Shown piece after piece: positions 10,961-23,479 of a stretch of 64,000 nt of DNA; positions within the stretch are counted from its first letter, which is position 1; each line of letters begins with the position of its first letter. The DNA comes from Prosopocoilus inquinatus (Eukaryota > Arthropoda > Insecta > Coleoptera > Lucanidae): contig CM069880.1 in NCBI GenBank assembly GCA_036172665.1, forward strand, positions 9,054,501-9,118,500, read 5' to 3'. A program made the translations under genes and the position numbers. Below the pieces are notes generated by a model that worked only from the letters and a program-made list of their open reading frames with translations, had not been told where the DNA came from and did no database searches.

Positions 10961-12700
10961 GGCTTAGATGCAACAAAGCACAATTAATAATGTTGAAAAC
11001 ACGGTGTACAATGTAACAGGTGGCGCAACGAAAGCATTTGGCTATGCGTTTGGATGTGCATGAAAGAGTAAGGACAATGTGCGAGAGCGATAGGTGAATG
11101 CAGGGAGGCACAACATCAGTGCGCGAGAGAGAACGGTGTTTAATCCTTCAGTATGAGATATCATAAAGTACTTCTTACATTTGTGTGCCGTATCGAATTC
11201 ACCGTCTTATTATTATATAATCCTTATAATCGTGATTGGAAATAAAGGACTGCCAGCAGATAGCTGGTTATTATCATCAGTCAATGTTTGATTATGACTA
11301 AACACCGGCATTAAATAGGAATATCGCCCCCAATGAGTAGGACATGCTTACTGCTGTGACGATTTGCATCCTCTCTCCTTCTCTTACATATATCTATACG
11401 TAGGTAATCCTTTTCTTACGTATATCTGTACATACAAAGGTTTTCTAAACTCGAACCGGACAGAAACATGAAGGGAAAACACTCAACGTTTCGCTATAGA
11501 TTTATAGCTTCGTCCTGACCAGTTTAAAAAAACTTTGTACTTACAATTTTCATCGGACAAGAACAAAGTTCAATTATGCATATCTGTACGTATAGAATGA
11601 GATATATATCTATACGAAAGAGTAGGAGAGAGGATGCAAATCGCCGGTGTTTTAACCACGATATTTATTTCCTTTTTGATTTCTGCCAGTTGCATTTTGA
11701 TTGGGTTTATGAGTATTTTGGACATCCTCAGGTGCATCGAGAAACGTTGCCAAACTCAGGAGAAAATATTACTTAAGCCCTAAATTATAGGATAATCCAC
11801 AACCCTTGTAATTTTACCCCATTTTAAACTTTAAAACTATTAAAAGTCATTTCTTCTTTGACTTTTACTTCAATCTTTTCGCGCTTTTGCATTCTCGTTC
11901 TTCTATCGCTTGGACATTTGCGCAGACTTTACTCAGTGTTTCTGCCTTCTTCTTTTTTTTGTACTTTCACTTGTTTTATAAATTATTTCCATTTTTTTCC
12001 ATTCCGTTAATTTGTATTTCTTATGTGTTTTCGGTCTGGTCAGGGAGGAATTAAAAAAAGACAGACGTTTAATGTGACAGATTTTCGGATTGAACGTAAA
12101 CCTGCCATTCGTCATGTTAATTCGTTTGACATTTGACAGTTGATCGAATCAAGAATTCGTGTGCGTGTTAATATGTATACATATACCGGATCACACTGCC
12201 CTGTTAAGGATAGAAGTCGTATTTGATAAAATCATTGCTTCGAGATGTTCCTCATTTAATAAAATTTATCATGCCTCCAAATTTGAATATTTGATTAAAA
12301 ATTGAACATAACATTTGCTAAAAGCAGAATCTAATAAGTCAGAACATGTAGGTCATGTTCATACACGTCATAAGCCAAGCATGTAGACTTTATGACGCCG
12401 CAAATTTGCGAAATGTAGATACAACTTGTATGCTTAACAGGGCAGCACATCACTTTAGACAAATAATTAAAAATCAATATTAAAAGCGGTTATTTTGTTA
12501 GAAGTTGGCGTTATTTTGCATTAGCAGCCTTGACAGCAAGAAAAAAACAATAGAAATATGCCATTTCATTTCAGATAATTAATTTTTAACCCTAAAATAA
12601 ATAGCCCCGAAAGCACACGGATGTATGGTTTGGAGATGTCTTTTTCAGGGCTCGAAGTTTACCAGATTAAATTTAATAATTAAAATGAATCTTCAAGATC
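10961..12700. other. no gene; one dispersed repeat near 11450-11570
   Basis: A motif at about 11451-11570 (GAAGGGAAAACACTCAACGT then TATAGATTTATAGCTTCGTC, and GTTCTTGTCCGATGAAAATT in reverse) recurs at 56175-56320. The remainder is AT-rich with no convincing coding potential. Confidence 0.5.
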
Positions 12701-12913
12701 AGACAAATAAAAAAAAAATATATTTGCTTAATATCAAGCGCAGAAATTAAAAATTATTGCACTCAAAAAAATGGATATGTAATTAATTTTAATTTTTTTA
12801 AATTATTGCGCTCAAAAAACTACAGATGTAATTAATCTCTATTTTTTTTTTGAGTGCAATAATTTTTAATTTCCGCGCTTGATATTAAGCAAACCTATTT
12901 TTTTTATTTGTCT
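12701..12913. mobile_element. 213-bp palindromic MITE
   Basis: It begins AGACAAATAA and ends with its exact complement. The arms (GCTTAATATCAAGCGC, then AATTAAAAATTATTGCACTC) match over about 70 bp around a short AT-rich loop. Confidence 0.85.
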
Positions 12914-13883
12914 AATTCGTAAAAGAAAAGAAAATAAAATGTTGAAGGTTCTGAACAACGTGTTTATGTTATTTTATTCGATTTTTAAGTAAAGGTTAAT
13001 GTGAAATATGTTGTTAAAATAATGTTTGTTAATTCTCTGGTAGCCTCTTCAAAATTTAAAATATATTTTTCTGCGAATTTAAATTTTGTGAAATTAACAA
13101 GAAAACGACGTTTTAAAAATATTGCCTTGAAATTTATGCTAATTATTCTTTTGGTATTTTACAAATTAATGAAATTTAAAATTTTTTTACATTGCAAAAT
13201 TTGTTTGTGTAAGCACGGTCGTGGCCACCTGTATATGACAGGTAACGACGGCAATTTCTAGCTTCGATGCGTATCAAAGCAGTGACGTAGCGTCTGGTCA
13301 GCCTGGCACTGCACTGGCGACCATTTAAATGAGACATCAATTTTCTTTGCTGAATAAATTATCTATTTGTTAACCAAATTCACACAGCGTTAACTTTAAC
13401 CGTTTGCTACCGGCTGCAGAATTTATAATTTTCAAACGCAATTAAAATTATTTCTCTCCGTCTCTTTCTCTAAATCGAAGAAGTTTAAAGAAAATCTTAT
13501 TTATAATTTTTTAAAATAAAATAAAACGAAAAGTTTATGAATTTCTTCCTTTGAGGTTCTTTAGTCTTGGTAATTTAATTTGTTCCGATTTTAATTTTGC
13601 ATCAAATTAACATTTTTTTGCGTGAAATTGTAGCTTAATAATTTCATTTGTTCTTAAAATAGTTCTGGCTATTATTTATTGTCAGTTTTTAAAAATTTTC
13701 ACAATTTTATCTTTGATCGGCAAACCTACATGTATTGTCATTTATTTGCTTTCATCAAAACTGTCAGTTTTTATTTCATTAATAATTACAGTAAAATATA
13801 CAATTATTTTGTAGCGGACACTTGGAGAAATTGAGATTTATGTCGACAGCTTCTTCAGAATTTTTTTTTATTATTAATAATAC
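12914..13883. other. no gene seen
   Basis: AT-rich DNA with short chance frames only. Confidence 0.45.
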
Positions 13884-13973
13884 AGTGTCTTTCAAAAAGT
13901 GTGCTACAAATGGGATTTTCTTTAATAACAGATTTTTATAAAAAAATATGGAGGCAGAACGCTTCTGCACTCC
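13884..13973 (+). repeat. fragment of the CAGTGTCTTTCAAAAAGTG family
   Basis: About 90 bp match the start of the element at 38981 and the module at 2011-2100 (TTTCAAAAAGTGTGCTACA, GGCAGAACGCTTCTGCA). It is truncated on the right. Confidence 0.7.
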
Positions 13974-14010
13974 ACTGTCAGTTTTTATTTTATCGATAAT
14001 TACAGTAAAA

Positions 14011-14765
14011 TATACAGCGTCCGACAAAAAATTGGGAACATATGGGAAAATTTTTTGTTATTGATTTCTCAGAAAAATTTATTCCTTATGAAAACTCCTG
14101 CATCTTTCCAAATTCAAAATGCACCTATCAAAGTTTGAATATCTCTTGTCGTATACCGAGTAAGTCAAAATATTTGAAATCGGCATTAAAGTAAAGTACC
14201 TTTATTTTCCACGGTACCCAGAAATTTTATTTGGAAAAATTACTCTGAATTATTATGAGATCTCATATATTTAATCATGGTTGTCTACGATGAAAAAAAA
14301 ATTGGCTACAAAAAATTGTAATTCTTAGGGTATCAATGTTATTAATCACAATTTCTAGTTGATAGTTGAGCAAAACACAAATCTCAGAGTATGTTCGTGT
14401 AGCATTTGAAGAAACGTCTAGGTCTGCACATTCAAAATTCTACCATACGAGAAAAATTGAAAAATACGTGGAACCTTTTTTTTCATCGTAGGCAGCCATG
14501 ATTTCATATTTGAGATCTCACAATAATTCTGAGTAACTTTTCCAAATAAGATTTGCGCGTAATGCGGAAAATAAAGGTACTTTACTCTTACGTCGATTTC
14601 CAACATTTTGATTTCCTCGGTATGTGACAGGAGGTATTCAAACTTTGATACGCGCATCTTGAGTTTGGAAAGACGCAGGAGCTCTCATAAAGAATAATTT
14701 TTTCTGAGAAATCAATAACAAAAAATTTTCCCATGTGTTGCCAATTTTCTGCCGGTCACTGTATA
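14011..14765. mobile_element. long foldback element, copy 2
   Basis: Same family as 1149-1905. The right arm and central part (from about 14308) are nearly identical to copy 1, whereas the left arm is more diverged and starts TATACAGCGTCC. That contrast suggests gene conversion or a recent partial duplication. Confidence 0.85.
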
Positions 14766-15490
14766 ACTATCTTGCAGCGGACACTTGGAAAAAATTGAGA
14801 TTTATGTCGACTTTTCGCCATGTGTTTGACAGCTCCTTCAGGATTTTTTCTTTTTTAATTATGGATAATACAGTGTCTTTCAAAAAGTGTGCTACACACG
14901 GGATTGTTGTTAATTATCGATTTTTGCAAAAATTCATTGAGGCAGAACGCTTCTGCATTCCTTAAAATCGAATTCGGAAATATCACCTGAGATTTATCTT
15001 GAACAGTATACAGCGTGGACCTCGAGAAATGTGCACCGCGTAAGAGTAAAGTGCCCTTATTTCACGAGATACAGGAAAACGTCATAAGAATAAGTCGTTC
15101 ACAATTAAAAGTTATAGCCAGATATGAAATTACAACCTCCTCTCTCAAATACAAAATAAAATACAACTTATTGTGTTGTGAATCACTCTTTATACTCGCT
15201 ACATTAGGAAATACTGGCGGAATTAAAGTGTCTGCCAAAGTAATATGAATAGAAGAACACGGAATTCGTTCTTCTTTCTCAGTTATTTCATTTAGTTAAT
15301 ATAATATAATGTAATATAATGAAAATATAACCTTCCACGCTGAGGAATTTTGGATTAATTGGAACACTAATTGCGTTTGTGTCTTATCATGCAGTCAAGT
15401 GCAAGAACAAGCAACTTAGGATTCACATTTAAAAAAAAATCCTTCGAAATAAAAAAAAACTTACTTCCTCCAATCTCTCATCTTTTTTTT
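14766..15490 (+). repeat. flanking module joined to foldback copy 2
   Basis: Nearly identical to 1906-2630 over its full length, in the same orientation and at the same position relative to the foldback. Foldback plus module therefore behave as one mobile or duplicated unit of roughly 1.5 kb. Confidence 0.8.
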
Positions 15491-16958
15491 TAAATTTTTT
15501 ATGCATTGCATTTATAATTCGATTGCAAATGAATTTGTCGCCTTCGTTCACTTGGTTTCACATTTAAAAAGGCATTACGCCTTTTCTTTTATTAACTAAC
15601 AATTTTTATATACGCCTGTGTGCGTATGACAGTTTTACATAATTAGCAGCATTTGTATGCATCCAATGTACGGTTTGATATGCAACGCACGCAAGCCGTC
15701 CGATTCATATTTTGGAGAAGTGAATGAAAAGAGTATTGTATATAAATAAGTTAACTCAGGTTGCTGCACGTATACGTGCTTTATGGCAGCAGACATCAAG
15801 ATAACGCTGTTTCCTGTGTCCAAGTTATTTAAAGATGCCTGAGTTTTTTTTTTGTGACTTGGTTTTTATATAAAATTACCTACCCCTCACTTCACAGGAT
15901 TAATGTACAACACAGTATTTTCGTAATATAATTAATTCAAAGACAATGGGAACACAATATTATCTTATACATATCTATTTGACTTTCTCTGATGTTGCAG
16001 TCTGAAGAACAAAATGGAGAAAAATGCATTCACATTGACTCAAACTCAAAATAGTTAGAGGTACAACACTTAAATTCAACAGAAATTAAAAAGTAAGTGC
16101 CTCAGAACTTCTTGAAACGACTTCATTTCTGTTCAAATTTACCCAAAAATAATTTTTTTTATTATGCATAGTTTATTGCGAGACACCTGTATATGAGCGA
16201 GTCATTAAAAAAGTCAACGCCCAAAAAACTGATGTCTTAGTCAGAAGAAAAAGTTGTGGAGTCGCTGTTATCACCTTCTTATTCTTGCTCGTTTGGTTTT
16301 AATGAGATGGCTGCATTGTCTGAAACTTCAAATCTCAAACCTAACCTCACTTTTATTTCTTCTTACTCGTTACTCATTTAAGTCGCCGATGTTTCTACAC
16401 TACAAGGATAAGAGGTACTGTAAAAAAGAAACTATTATTCCATTCTGCTTTTGTCTCTCGCTGAATACCCCCACCAGCCAACGTGCATAATCACTTTTTT
16501 GAAAACGCAACGATCCATCCAAAAGAATTTATTTAAATCCGAAACCTTAAAGCCGCTTTTCCATCTTTGTAAAATTGACGATTGAAGTATATTGCATGTT
16601 TGATGTAAATTGTAAAAAAAATGTGACGACAAAGGACGCGTTCTTTATTTCATCAATAAGCGCGCTTAATGGCATCACTTCCATGTACTTAACCTCCATG
16701 AGATCCATCAAGCCCGTTCTTTTATTGTTTGATGGATCACTGAGATTCATTAACAGTCGTTCTTATATTCTAGTTGGTTTTAATCAGATCCATCCGCAAC
16801 ATTCGTTTCAGATGACGGAACTGTTTGTAGTTTGAAGTTCAAATCTCAAACCTAACCTCACTTTTTTTTTAAAACGTACCTAAGGAAAAGTTGTGTTCGT
16901 TTATTTTGCACTTTTCTAGATTTTTTTGCATCAAATGCTCGTACGAAAATGAGATGTA
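15491..16958. other. no gene; short internal repeats
   Basis: The segment TCAAATCTCAAACCTAACCTC occurs at about 16330 and 16840, each with TTGGTTTTAATSAGAT upstream, so 16280-16865 looks like a decayed repeat pair. No coding evidence. Confidence 0.5.
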
Positions 16959-17457
16959 TACAGGGTGTAGCTTTAATGAGGGGCCAAACTTTACGGGCCA
17001 GTTCCTCACACCGAAATATGAAAAAGAGTTTATATAAACGTAGGTCCGCAAACGCATAGTTTCTGAGATATAACAAAATCATCGTGGGCAGCCACGATTT
17101 CATATTTGAAACCTCCTACCTTTCTCGAACAACTTTCCCAAATAACATTTCCACGTATCTTGAAAAATAAAGGTACTTTACTCTTACGTCGATTTCAAAC
17201 ATTTCGATTTCCTCGGTACATGATGATGGATATTTTTTGACAAGTGTATTTTAGGTTTGGAAAGATGTGGGAATTTTCATAAAGAATGAATTTTTCTGAG
17301 AAATCGATAACAAAAAAGTTTCCTAACTTTTTTCCGGACCCTGTATCTCAGAAACTATACGCTTGCCGACGTATGTTTATACGAACTTTTTTTCATAATT
17401 CAACGTAAGAAATTAACCCTTGGCGTTTGTCTCGTCGTAAAAGTTACACCCTGTATA
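16959..17457. mobile_element. foldback MITE, TACAGGGTGTAACTTT family, copy 1
   Basis: It begins ATACAGGGTGTAGCTTTAAT and ends with AAAGTTACACCCTGTAT. The interior contains inverted stretches (TATGTTTATA, CGCATAGTTTCTGAGATA) and shares TTTCTCAG and AAAGTACCTTTATTTT with the 1149 family. Other copies are at 24836, 46219 (partial) and 47302. Confidence 0.85.
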
Positions 17458-18450
17458 ATAAGTAGGGGTGTAGAATAGTTAAAAGTCTATAAAGTGAAGA
17501 ACAAACCTAAAATTAATTTGAAATTATATTAGTTTGTGTACTCTAGTTAGCACAATGCAAGAGTGGATCAGGTGATCAATGATTTTAAGAAAGTAAATAA
17601 AACATGTAATTGTTTGAGGTTAGAAAGAATTTCAGTTAAACGCAAATCTGTTATATCAACGCCATCTTCAATGACAGGCCTGAGTTATTTCGAGAAACGT
17701 TTTTTGACAATCAAGAAACTCACTGCAAATGAAAAAGTCACGACTAAAGTAATAAACAAAAAACAAATGACGATCGTATGTACATTAAAAGAAAAGATTA
17801 ATAATAATTCGAACTTCACAGTAATCAACAAATGAAAACAAATGACGATCGTCGGAAAACCGCAAAGAAATACGAAAGGGAACGAAGTAATTTCAGGAGA
17901 TAAAAAAAAGAAAGGAAAAACAAATTATTTCTTTCTTCTTCTAAACAATAACGGCACCAAAAGGAATTCAGAAAGTGGCTGAAATATTCGAAGATGGAAA
18001 CAAATGACGATTGCAAGACAAAATTTAAAAAGGGACGGAAATGTTCGAGAACTAATTTCAAACTTAAAAACAACATTTCATGAACAAGTGACGATCGCGT
18101 TACATTCGAACAACTGCATGCAAATTTATTCAGTAACAATTTTATTTCAGTTTCTTTTTCTTATTTTTATTAAGTGCCATCTCGGGATAATAAATACGAT
18201 TTTTAACGTTAAAATCGATTTTTTTTCTTAAAAAGAAGTTACGAACTTCGAAATTTGATAAGTTGGCAATACTTCTTCAAAGGCAAGGTTAGATTGTTTT
18301 AATATTTTTGTTTCGTTTGTTTTAATAGTTAATTGCATAATTTTTCTTGTTTTTTTTTTAATATACTCGTGTCTTTAACTTTAACCTCCTATTAGGGAAA
18401 TATTGCAAGCCGAAAAAGAAATTTTTGATCGAGTTGGTTGGCTACACTGT
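17458..18450 (+). repeat. companion repeat of the foldback MITE
   Basis: This stretch reappears inverted at 46390-47301, again directly beside a foldback MITE, and in expanded form at 58500-61170. Shared motifs include CAAATGACGATCG, AACAATAACGGCACC and GAGATGGC/GCCATCTC. Coding frames crossing it are not conserved between copies. Confidence 0.75.
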
Positions 18451-18526
18451 ACCAGGAAAAGTGGTTTAATACTAATACCTACAGAGACGCTGTTAAAAAT
18501 TGTTGAGATTTCCCGGACGTAACATG

Positions 18527-18639
18527 GGGCGCGTTCAGTGGATGCGTTGCTTACTCAGCAGTCGTTGATTGGCTATTACCTTCATGAGAGCCAATCACAA
18601 TCGACTCATGAGTAAGGAACTCAGCCGCTGAACGCGCCC
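18527..18639. mobile_element. MITE with GGGCGCGTTCAG ends
   Basis: Ends GGGCGCGTTCAG and CTGAACGCGCCC are exact inverted repeats. Inside, TTGATTGGCT and AGCCAATCA form a second inverted pair. Total 113 bp. Related ends are at 19775, 23831, 24410, 48449 and 48918. Confidence 0.85.
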
Positions 18640-19040
18640 GTAATTCGTAGGCAGTATCATGAAGTTAGCTGTTTTCAGCATTTGCCAGCATTTACTTGAA
18701 AGGTCTAGCAAAAAGCGTTTTTAATGTTGCAAGGTTATGTCAACTACAATTGCGGTATATACCGGTTAATCTATTATTTCACTCTTGCTTGCATTAAACG
18801 CATTCGTTCTATTTTATTTTACTACCCCGATCCATGTACCGCTCGAATTATCGTAAACGCCTATTATTGTTGAAGCTGACATGGCGCAAACTTCAGGACG
18901 ATGAATGTCAAGTAGTTTTTAGGGTTACGTTCAGTTACTAAATAAAATTAGGTTTGTAGTTAATTTCATATTAGAATTATTGTTTCTAATAGAAATGTGA
19001 GGTTAAAGCGAGATCATTTGTAGCGTTAAATAACATTAAA
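18640..19040. other. no gene; direct-repeat arm
   Basis: About 100 bp near 18887-18985 (GGGTTACGTTCAGTTACT and following) recur at 19208-19320 on the other side of the hairpin at 19041. No coding evidence. Confidence 0.5.
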
Positions 19041-19195
19041 GACCTGATTTCTAAACTTGACGTTGCCGTTGAAGTTCGCTGTTGCCGCTCCCGCTCAAAG
19101 TTAAAAGCACGGTGAGGTTAAGTTTCATTTACAAAAGTTTGTGTTGAACGGTAACAGCGAACTTCAACGGCAAAGTCAAGTTTCTAAATCAGGTC
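19041..19195. mobile_element. 155-bp palindromic MITE
   Basis: It begins GACCTGATTT and ends AAATCAGGTC. The arms continue through AAACTTGAC and GAACTTCAACGG around a loop rich in GCTCC and AAAAGC. It splits a pair of 100-bp direct repeats. Confidence 0.82.
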
Positions 19196-19735
19196 TAAAG
19201 CATTCGACGTAGAGCAAACTTCAAAAAGATGGAAGCGCGTCAGGCAGTTTCTAAGGGTACGTTCAGTTACTTAAATACAATTAGGTCTGTGGCTAATTTC
19301 ACATTAGAATTATTCTGTTTGAGATGCGTACCATCCGGTGCAGTAGAAAAGTAAATTGTTAGAGCGTGATTTATTTTTAAATTCACACTAGAAAAAGCAA
19401 TACAAAATTGTAAAAGTTGCCTTAAATTGATACCGAATCATTTACTTTTCTATACATCTTTTTTTAGTCTCGCTGTATTATTGGAAGTTTGTGGTGTGGT
19501 GAATTGGTTGCCTAGTTTTGTTGCAAAATAAAATAAAATCTGCAGCTAACATCACACCAAAACTATTGATTGAGGTATTTTTTCTTTTTTGGTATTCCGG
19601 TAGTTCAGAATTTGTGGTGAATTGGTTGCCTATAGCAAGTGCTTATACTCCTTCTGATCACCATAACAAGCAGACGGCCAAGCAAATATCCGAAAGAATG
19701 CAATGCCTACTTCTTTATCACGAGCAGAGGTTAGC

Positions 19736-20130
19736 AACCAACAGATGGCGCTTTTAATAAGGAAAACAAACAGCTGTCATTCGGCGCGTTCAGAAACGAG
19801 TTGCTTACTCAGCAATCGTTTGTGATTGGCTCACATTAGATAACAGCCAATCACAAATGATTGCTGAGTATAATTTATTTTATTGAATCCATCAGTGATG
19901 TTTGTTAGTTTTATTATTGTGTGTACAGCAGTACTTAAAAGAAATGCGACGAAAAGTAGTAAAATCGTACAAACCTGATCCTTATTTAAACTAACCGAAC
20001 CGCCAGGCAGTCGCATTTCTTTTAATCACTGCTGTACATTACGCTAAAAATGCGAAAGCGTCACAAAACTCACAAACATTTCAATTTAATATTTTTTTTA
20101 TAGGTTAACCAAATGTCATTTCAAGTTTTC
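19736..20130 (-). repeat. dispersed repeat with two nested insertions
   Basis: The outer sequence (CAGATGGCGCTTTTAATAAGG, later GCGAAAGCGTCAC and GGTTAACCAAATGTCATTT) is the reverse complement of repeats at 48228-48447 and 61208-61436. It is interrupted by a GGCGCGTTCAG-type element near 19775-19870 and by the TGTACAGCAGT element at 19922-20038. Confidence 0.7.
19922..20038. mobile_element. 117-bp MITE with TGTACAGCAGT ends
   Basis: TGTACAGCAGT, then TTAAAAGAAATGCGAC, is mirrored by GTCGCATTTCTTTTAA and ACTGCTGTACA. It lies inside the dispersed repeat that spans 19736-20130. Confidence 0.85.
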
Positions 20131-22352
20131 CTTATTAAAGGGAGCTTCACAAGACTTTCGCTAGATGTCGGCCACTCCGTGATTTTCTCAAATTAAGCAG
20201 CGATCTCGTCAGGAGATATGCGCTGACGTTAGCTGCGATGCGAGTAGTGATTGAAAAGGAACAATTGCCGTGCTAATCGGGTTAACCAATCACAGTTTGT
20301 GTCGCAATTAGCTCCAATGCGTGTCGCTTGATTGAGAACTCTGCTTTATTCCCAATTTAACTTTTCATTCGGGAGACATTGCTTTTATTTCTGATTGTAC
20401 ATTGACTCCGAGCTATAGTATTTATATATTACCGCCTCGTATGTAATTAATCGAATAAGATATGTTAAATAAAAATATAATTTTATATAAAATGAAAAGA
20501 TGCTTTTTCCCTTAGCTTTAGTTAAATATTTTCTTAACTTTTTATATAGTATGTGTACAACCACAAACAAAGATAATGTCAGAGGAACAAAGTCTTTGTT
20601 CCTCGTCTCTGTACTATGTGTACAACCATAAACAAAGATAATGAATGTCATACGAATAAAGTTTTTGCTCTTCGTCTCTTGTAACATAAAAAAAATATAT
20701 CGACTGTATCTGGTTTTGTTTTTTCGCCAGTTAGGAGGAGGGGAGACGAATAAAAGACAGCTTCAACTGAAATTTTTATTCAAAATACATACTAAAAGTA
20801 TAAAACGCCACATAAAGATAAAACAAATGCATCGTCAGTATACATACGCTTAAGAAGTGAATCATTTTGATATGTTTGAAGTTTTTCGATTTAAAAAAAA
20901 ATTGCACTGGGTTTGCCACGCGTGTTTTAACTGCGGGCAGAGATGATCATTGTTAATTTATGTTTGTTTATTTAAATTAGTACACTAAAATCGTGGAATC
21001 CAATCTGTTCAATATTATTTATTTATTTATTTATTAGTTGGGAGTAAGATTATTTTTTTTGCAATTTTTTTTTTAGTAAACATGCTTGTTATTTATTATT
21101 ATTATTATTTGAAAAAAGACTTTTGAATGTAAGAAGAAATAACAAGCACGCGAGTTACTTCCACAATTTTTCTTTTTTCTAGCTACTTCTTTCTACCTTA
21201 TCACAGCATGCAGTCTTACGTTCCTGTTCCGCCGATAATCAAATTAGACGCTGCTTTTAAAAATTAGGCACGTCACGTAAAACTGCATCCTGCAGTAGAT
21301 AATAATAATAATAATAATAGTAATAATAACTTATTATATTATTATTTAATAAAACATTAAACTAGGGTGACGCACATTTACAACAGCGAATGCACTGCAA
21401 GAAAAAAATAATAATGCTCCTGTTGTAAATGTGCTGTTACAAATTAATAAACTAACAACACTAATTAAGTAAATGTAAATTAAAATAGATAGATACAGAG
21501 TGTGTCATGGCAGAAATAATGATGGGGTTGGCCCCAATTCATCGCAAGACCTACATTCACACTCAGTATTAATAATAATAATAAAAAATAATAGCAAAAT
21601 GATTAGTGTAAGCATGCCACAGACATAAAAGTGTGTGTAACGAACATAGATATAACAGCGCCGGTGGCATAAAAAACGATAATACTTCACCGGTGGCAGT
21701 TTCGTGCAAAAAGTACTAAACTCTTTGAATTAGTTCTTCTTCCTCCACCGTCTAGTTTTTTTTTTGTTTTGTCTTTTTTCTTAAGTTGGGACCCGTTTTG
21801 GTGGTGGAGTTGCAAAGAAGGACGGAACTCGTTCACCATTTTATAAGAAAACGGCGAGTTTTCGTCGTTTAAGTGATGTGAATTAGTTAGTGTGCCAACG
21901 GCACCACCGTTAGCGTCAATCGTGTGTAAAAAAAAGGCGTGGTAAGTGTCAAATTGTATTTGGGAAACGTCCTTTGGCATTTCATTCTTTTTTTTTTAAG
22001 AAGCTTGATTAATGCAACGAGAGGTGGCGTTGATGTACACGCATGCAAACAACAAACCAGCACTCCCTCTCTTGAACATGATGACTAGATTCGATTTATT
22101 TTTTTTTGCTTTCCTACATATTCTTGCCTTACCATTAAAATACCTGCAAAATTTTAACTTCTTAATTACTAATTAATTTCGCAGGTATTAACGGGAATGC
22201 AGTGCGGTCCTCAAAATTTTCCAGTGACGATTTTTTTTTAAAACAAAAAATATATGCGTAGTTACTTGCGAAAGTTTGAGGACCGCCTGGGTTCTTTTTT
22301 TTTCTTCTTTGTAAATTCGTGCGAATAAATTCGGTGGTGAGAACGGATGGAG
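20131..22352. other. no gene; simple repeats and one small hairpin
   Basis: AT-rich DNA between repeats. It holds an AAT trinucleotide run at about 21298-21345, shorter ATT and AAT runs near 21100 and 21570, a partial tandem duplication at 20550-20680 and a small inverted pair (CACATTTACAACAG at 21372 and its complement near 21420). Confidence 0.5.
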
Positions 22353-22604
22353 TTCTCCACTGACGTGCACTGAGTGCGCACTCAGAGTATTTCCAACTCG
22401 TTTTATTACACGAGATTAGAAAAAGATGGGAGATTATTTTGAGTGCGCACTCAGAGTATGTCCAACTCGTTTTATTATACGAGATTAGAAAAAGATGGAG
22501 GTTATTTTGAGTGCGCACTCAGAGTATCTCCGACTCGTTTTATTATACGAGATTAGAGAAAGATGGAGAGCGCACTCAATGCATAAGTGCACGTCAGTGG
22601 AAAA
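22353..22604. mobile_element. TIR element carrying internal 68-bp tandem repeats
   Basis: Perfect 15-bp ends CCACTGACGTGCACT (22357-22371) and AGTGCACGTCAGTGG (22586-22600) enclose three copies of a unit of about 68 bp starting GAGTGCGCACTCAGAGTAT at 22372, 22441 and 22509. GAGTGCGCACTC is itself palindromic. No coding capacity. Confidence 0.85.
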
Positions 22605-23151
22605 CGCTATAAATTGATGAATGTTCCCACTCACAAAAATATTTTAACAAAATGTGTAACGTACACTAAAGGCTGTTACCTAAAAATAATTCGCCTTTCA
22701 TCGTACTAACTAACTGTAAGTTAAATTGTTTACTTAAATTTATAATAGTAATAATAACAATAATGATAATATTGATAGAGTGAGCAGATATGTCCGGGGG
22801 TATAACATTTTTCTTTTAAAAATATTTATGTGTTGCTTTAGCTATACCGCCGTCATATCATTTATTTCTTATTAATTACAACTGATAATTAACAATTAAG
22901 GCTTAAATCTAGAAAAGAATTTTTTTTTAGGTTTTTTATCAATGGCGTTAGTTTTTGGACCAACATCAAAAAAAAATAAATGCATTTTACGCCTAATTAA
23001 CGAACGCCACGAGTTTGACCTGTGTTGCTGCATTTAAAGATAGAACCGAAACGGAATTTATTTTTAGTAAATTTAAAAAATGCGAACAGCAGCTGCAAAA
23101 AGGCGCACACCGAAACACCAGAAGGTGCTAAAAAAATACGATTAGGTACAT

Positions 23152-23157
23152 TTTATT
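23152..23157 (-). terminator. possible klar polyadenylation signal
   Basis: AATAAA on the minus strand about 325 nt after the klar stop codon. Another AATAAA lies at 23057-23062. Such hexamers are frequent by chance in this AT-rich DNA, so the 3' end is only a guess. Confidence 0.25.
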
Positions 23158-23479
23158 TAACAAAAAAAATATATATAATGTGTATATACACACTACCGCT
23201 TTAAACCCCTCTTAATCGTCTAAAACTGGCATAGGTTTAAAAAAATAGGCTGAACAATTGATTTCTTAATTTAAGATTTCATTACTCTCAGATCTGTTTT
23301 ACTGTTTAAAACGCCTCATATTTACAGGATATAACAACATGTTATATAATCGTAGTATGCATTACTGGTATCATATAAATATTATATTAATAAATAGTAC
23401 TGTAATAATTTAATTTTAGTACTAAGGAAAAAAAAACTCATTGCACTTAATAAATATAAACAAACGGCTCCGCGCTCGT

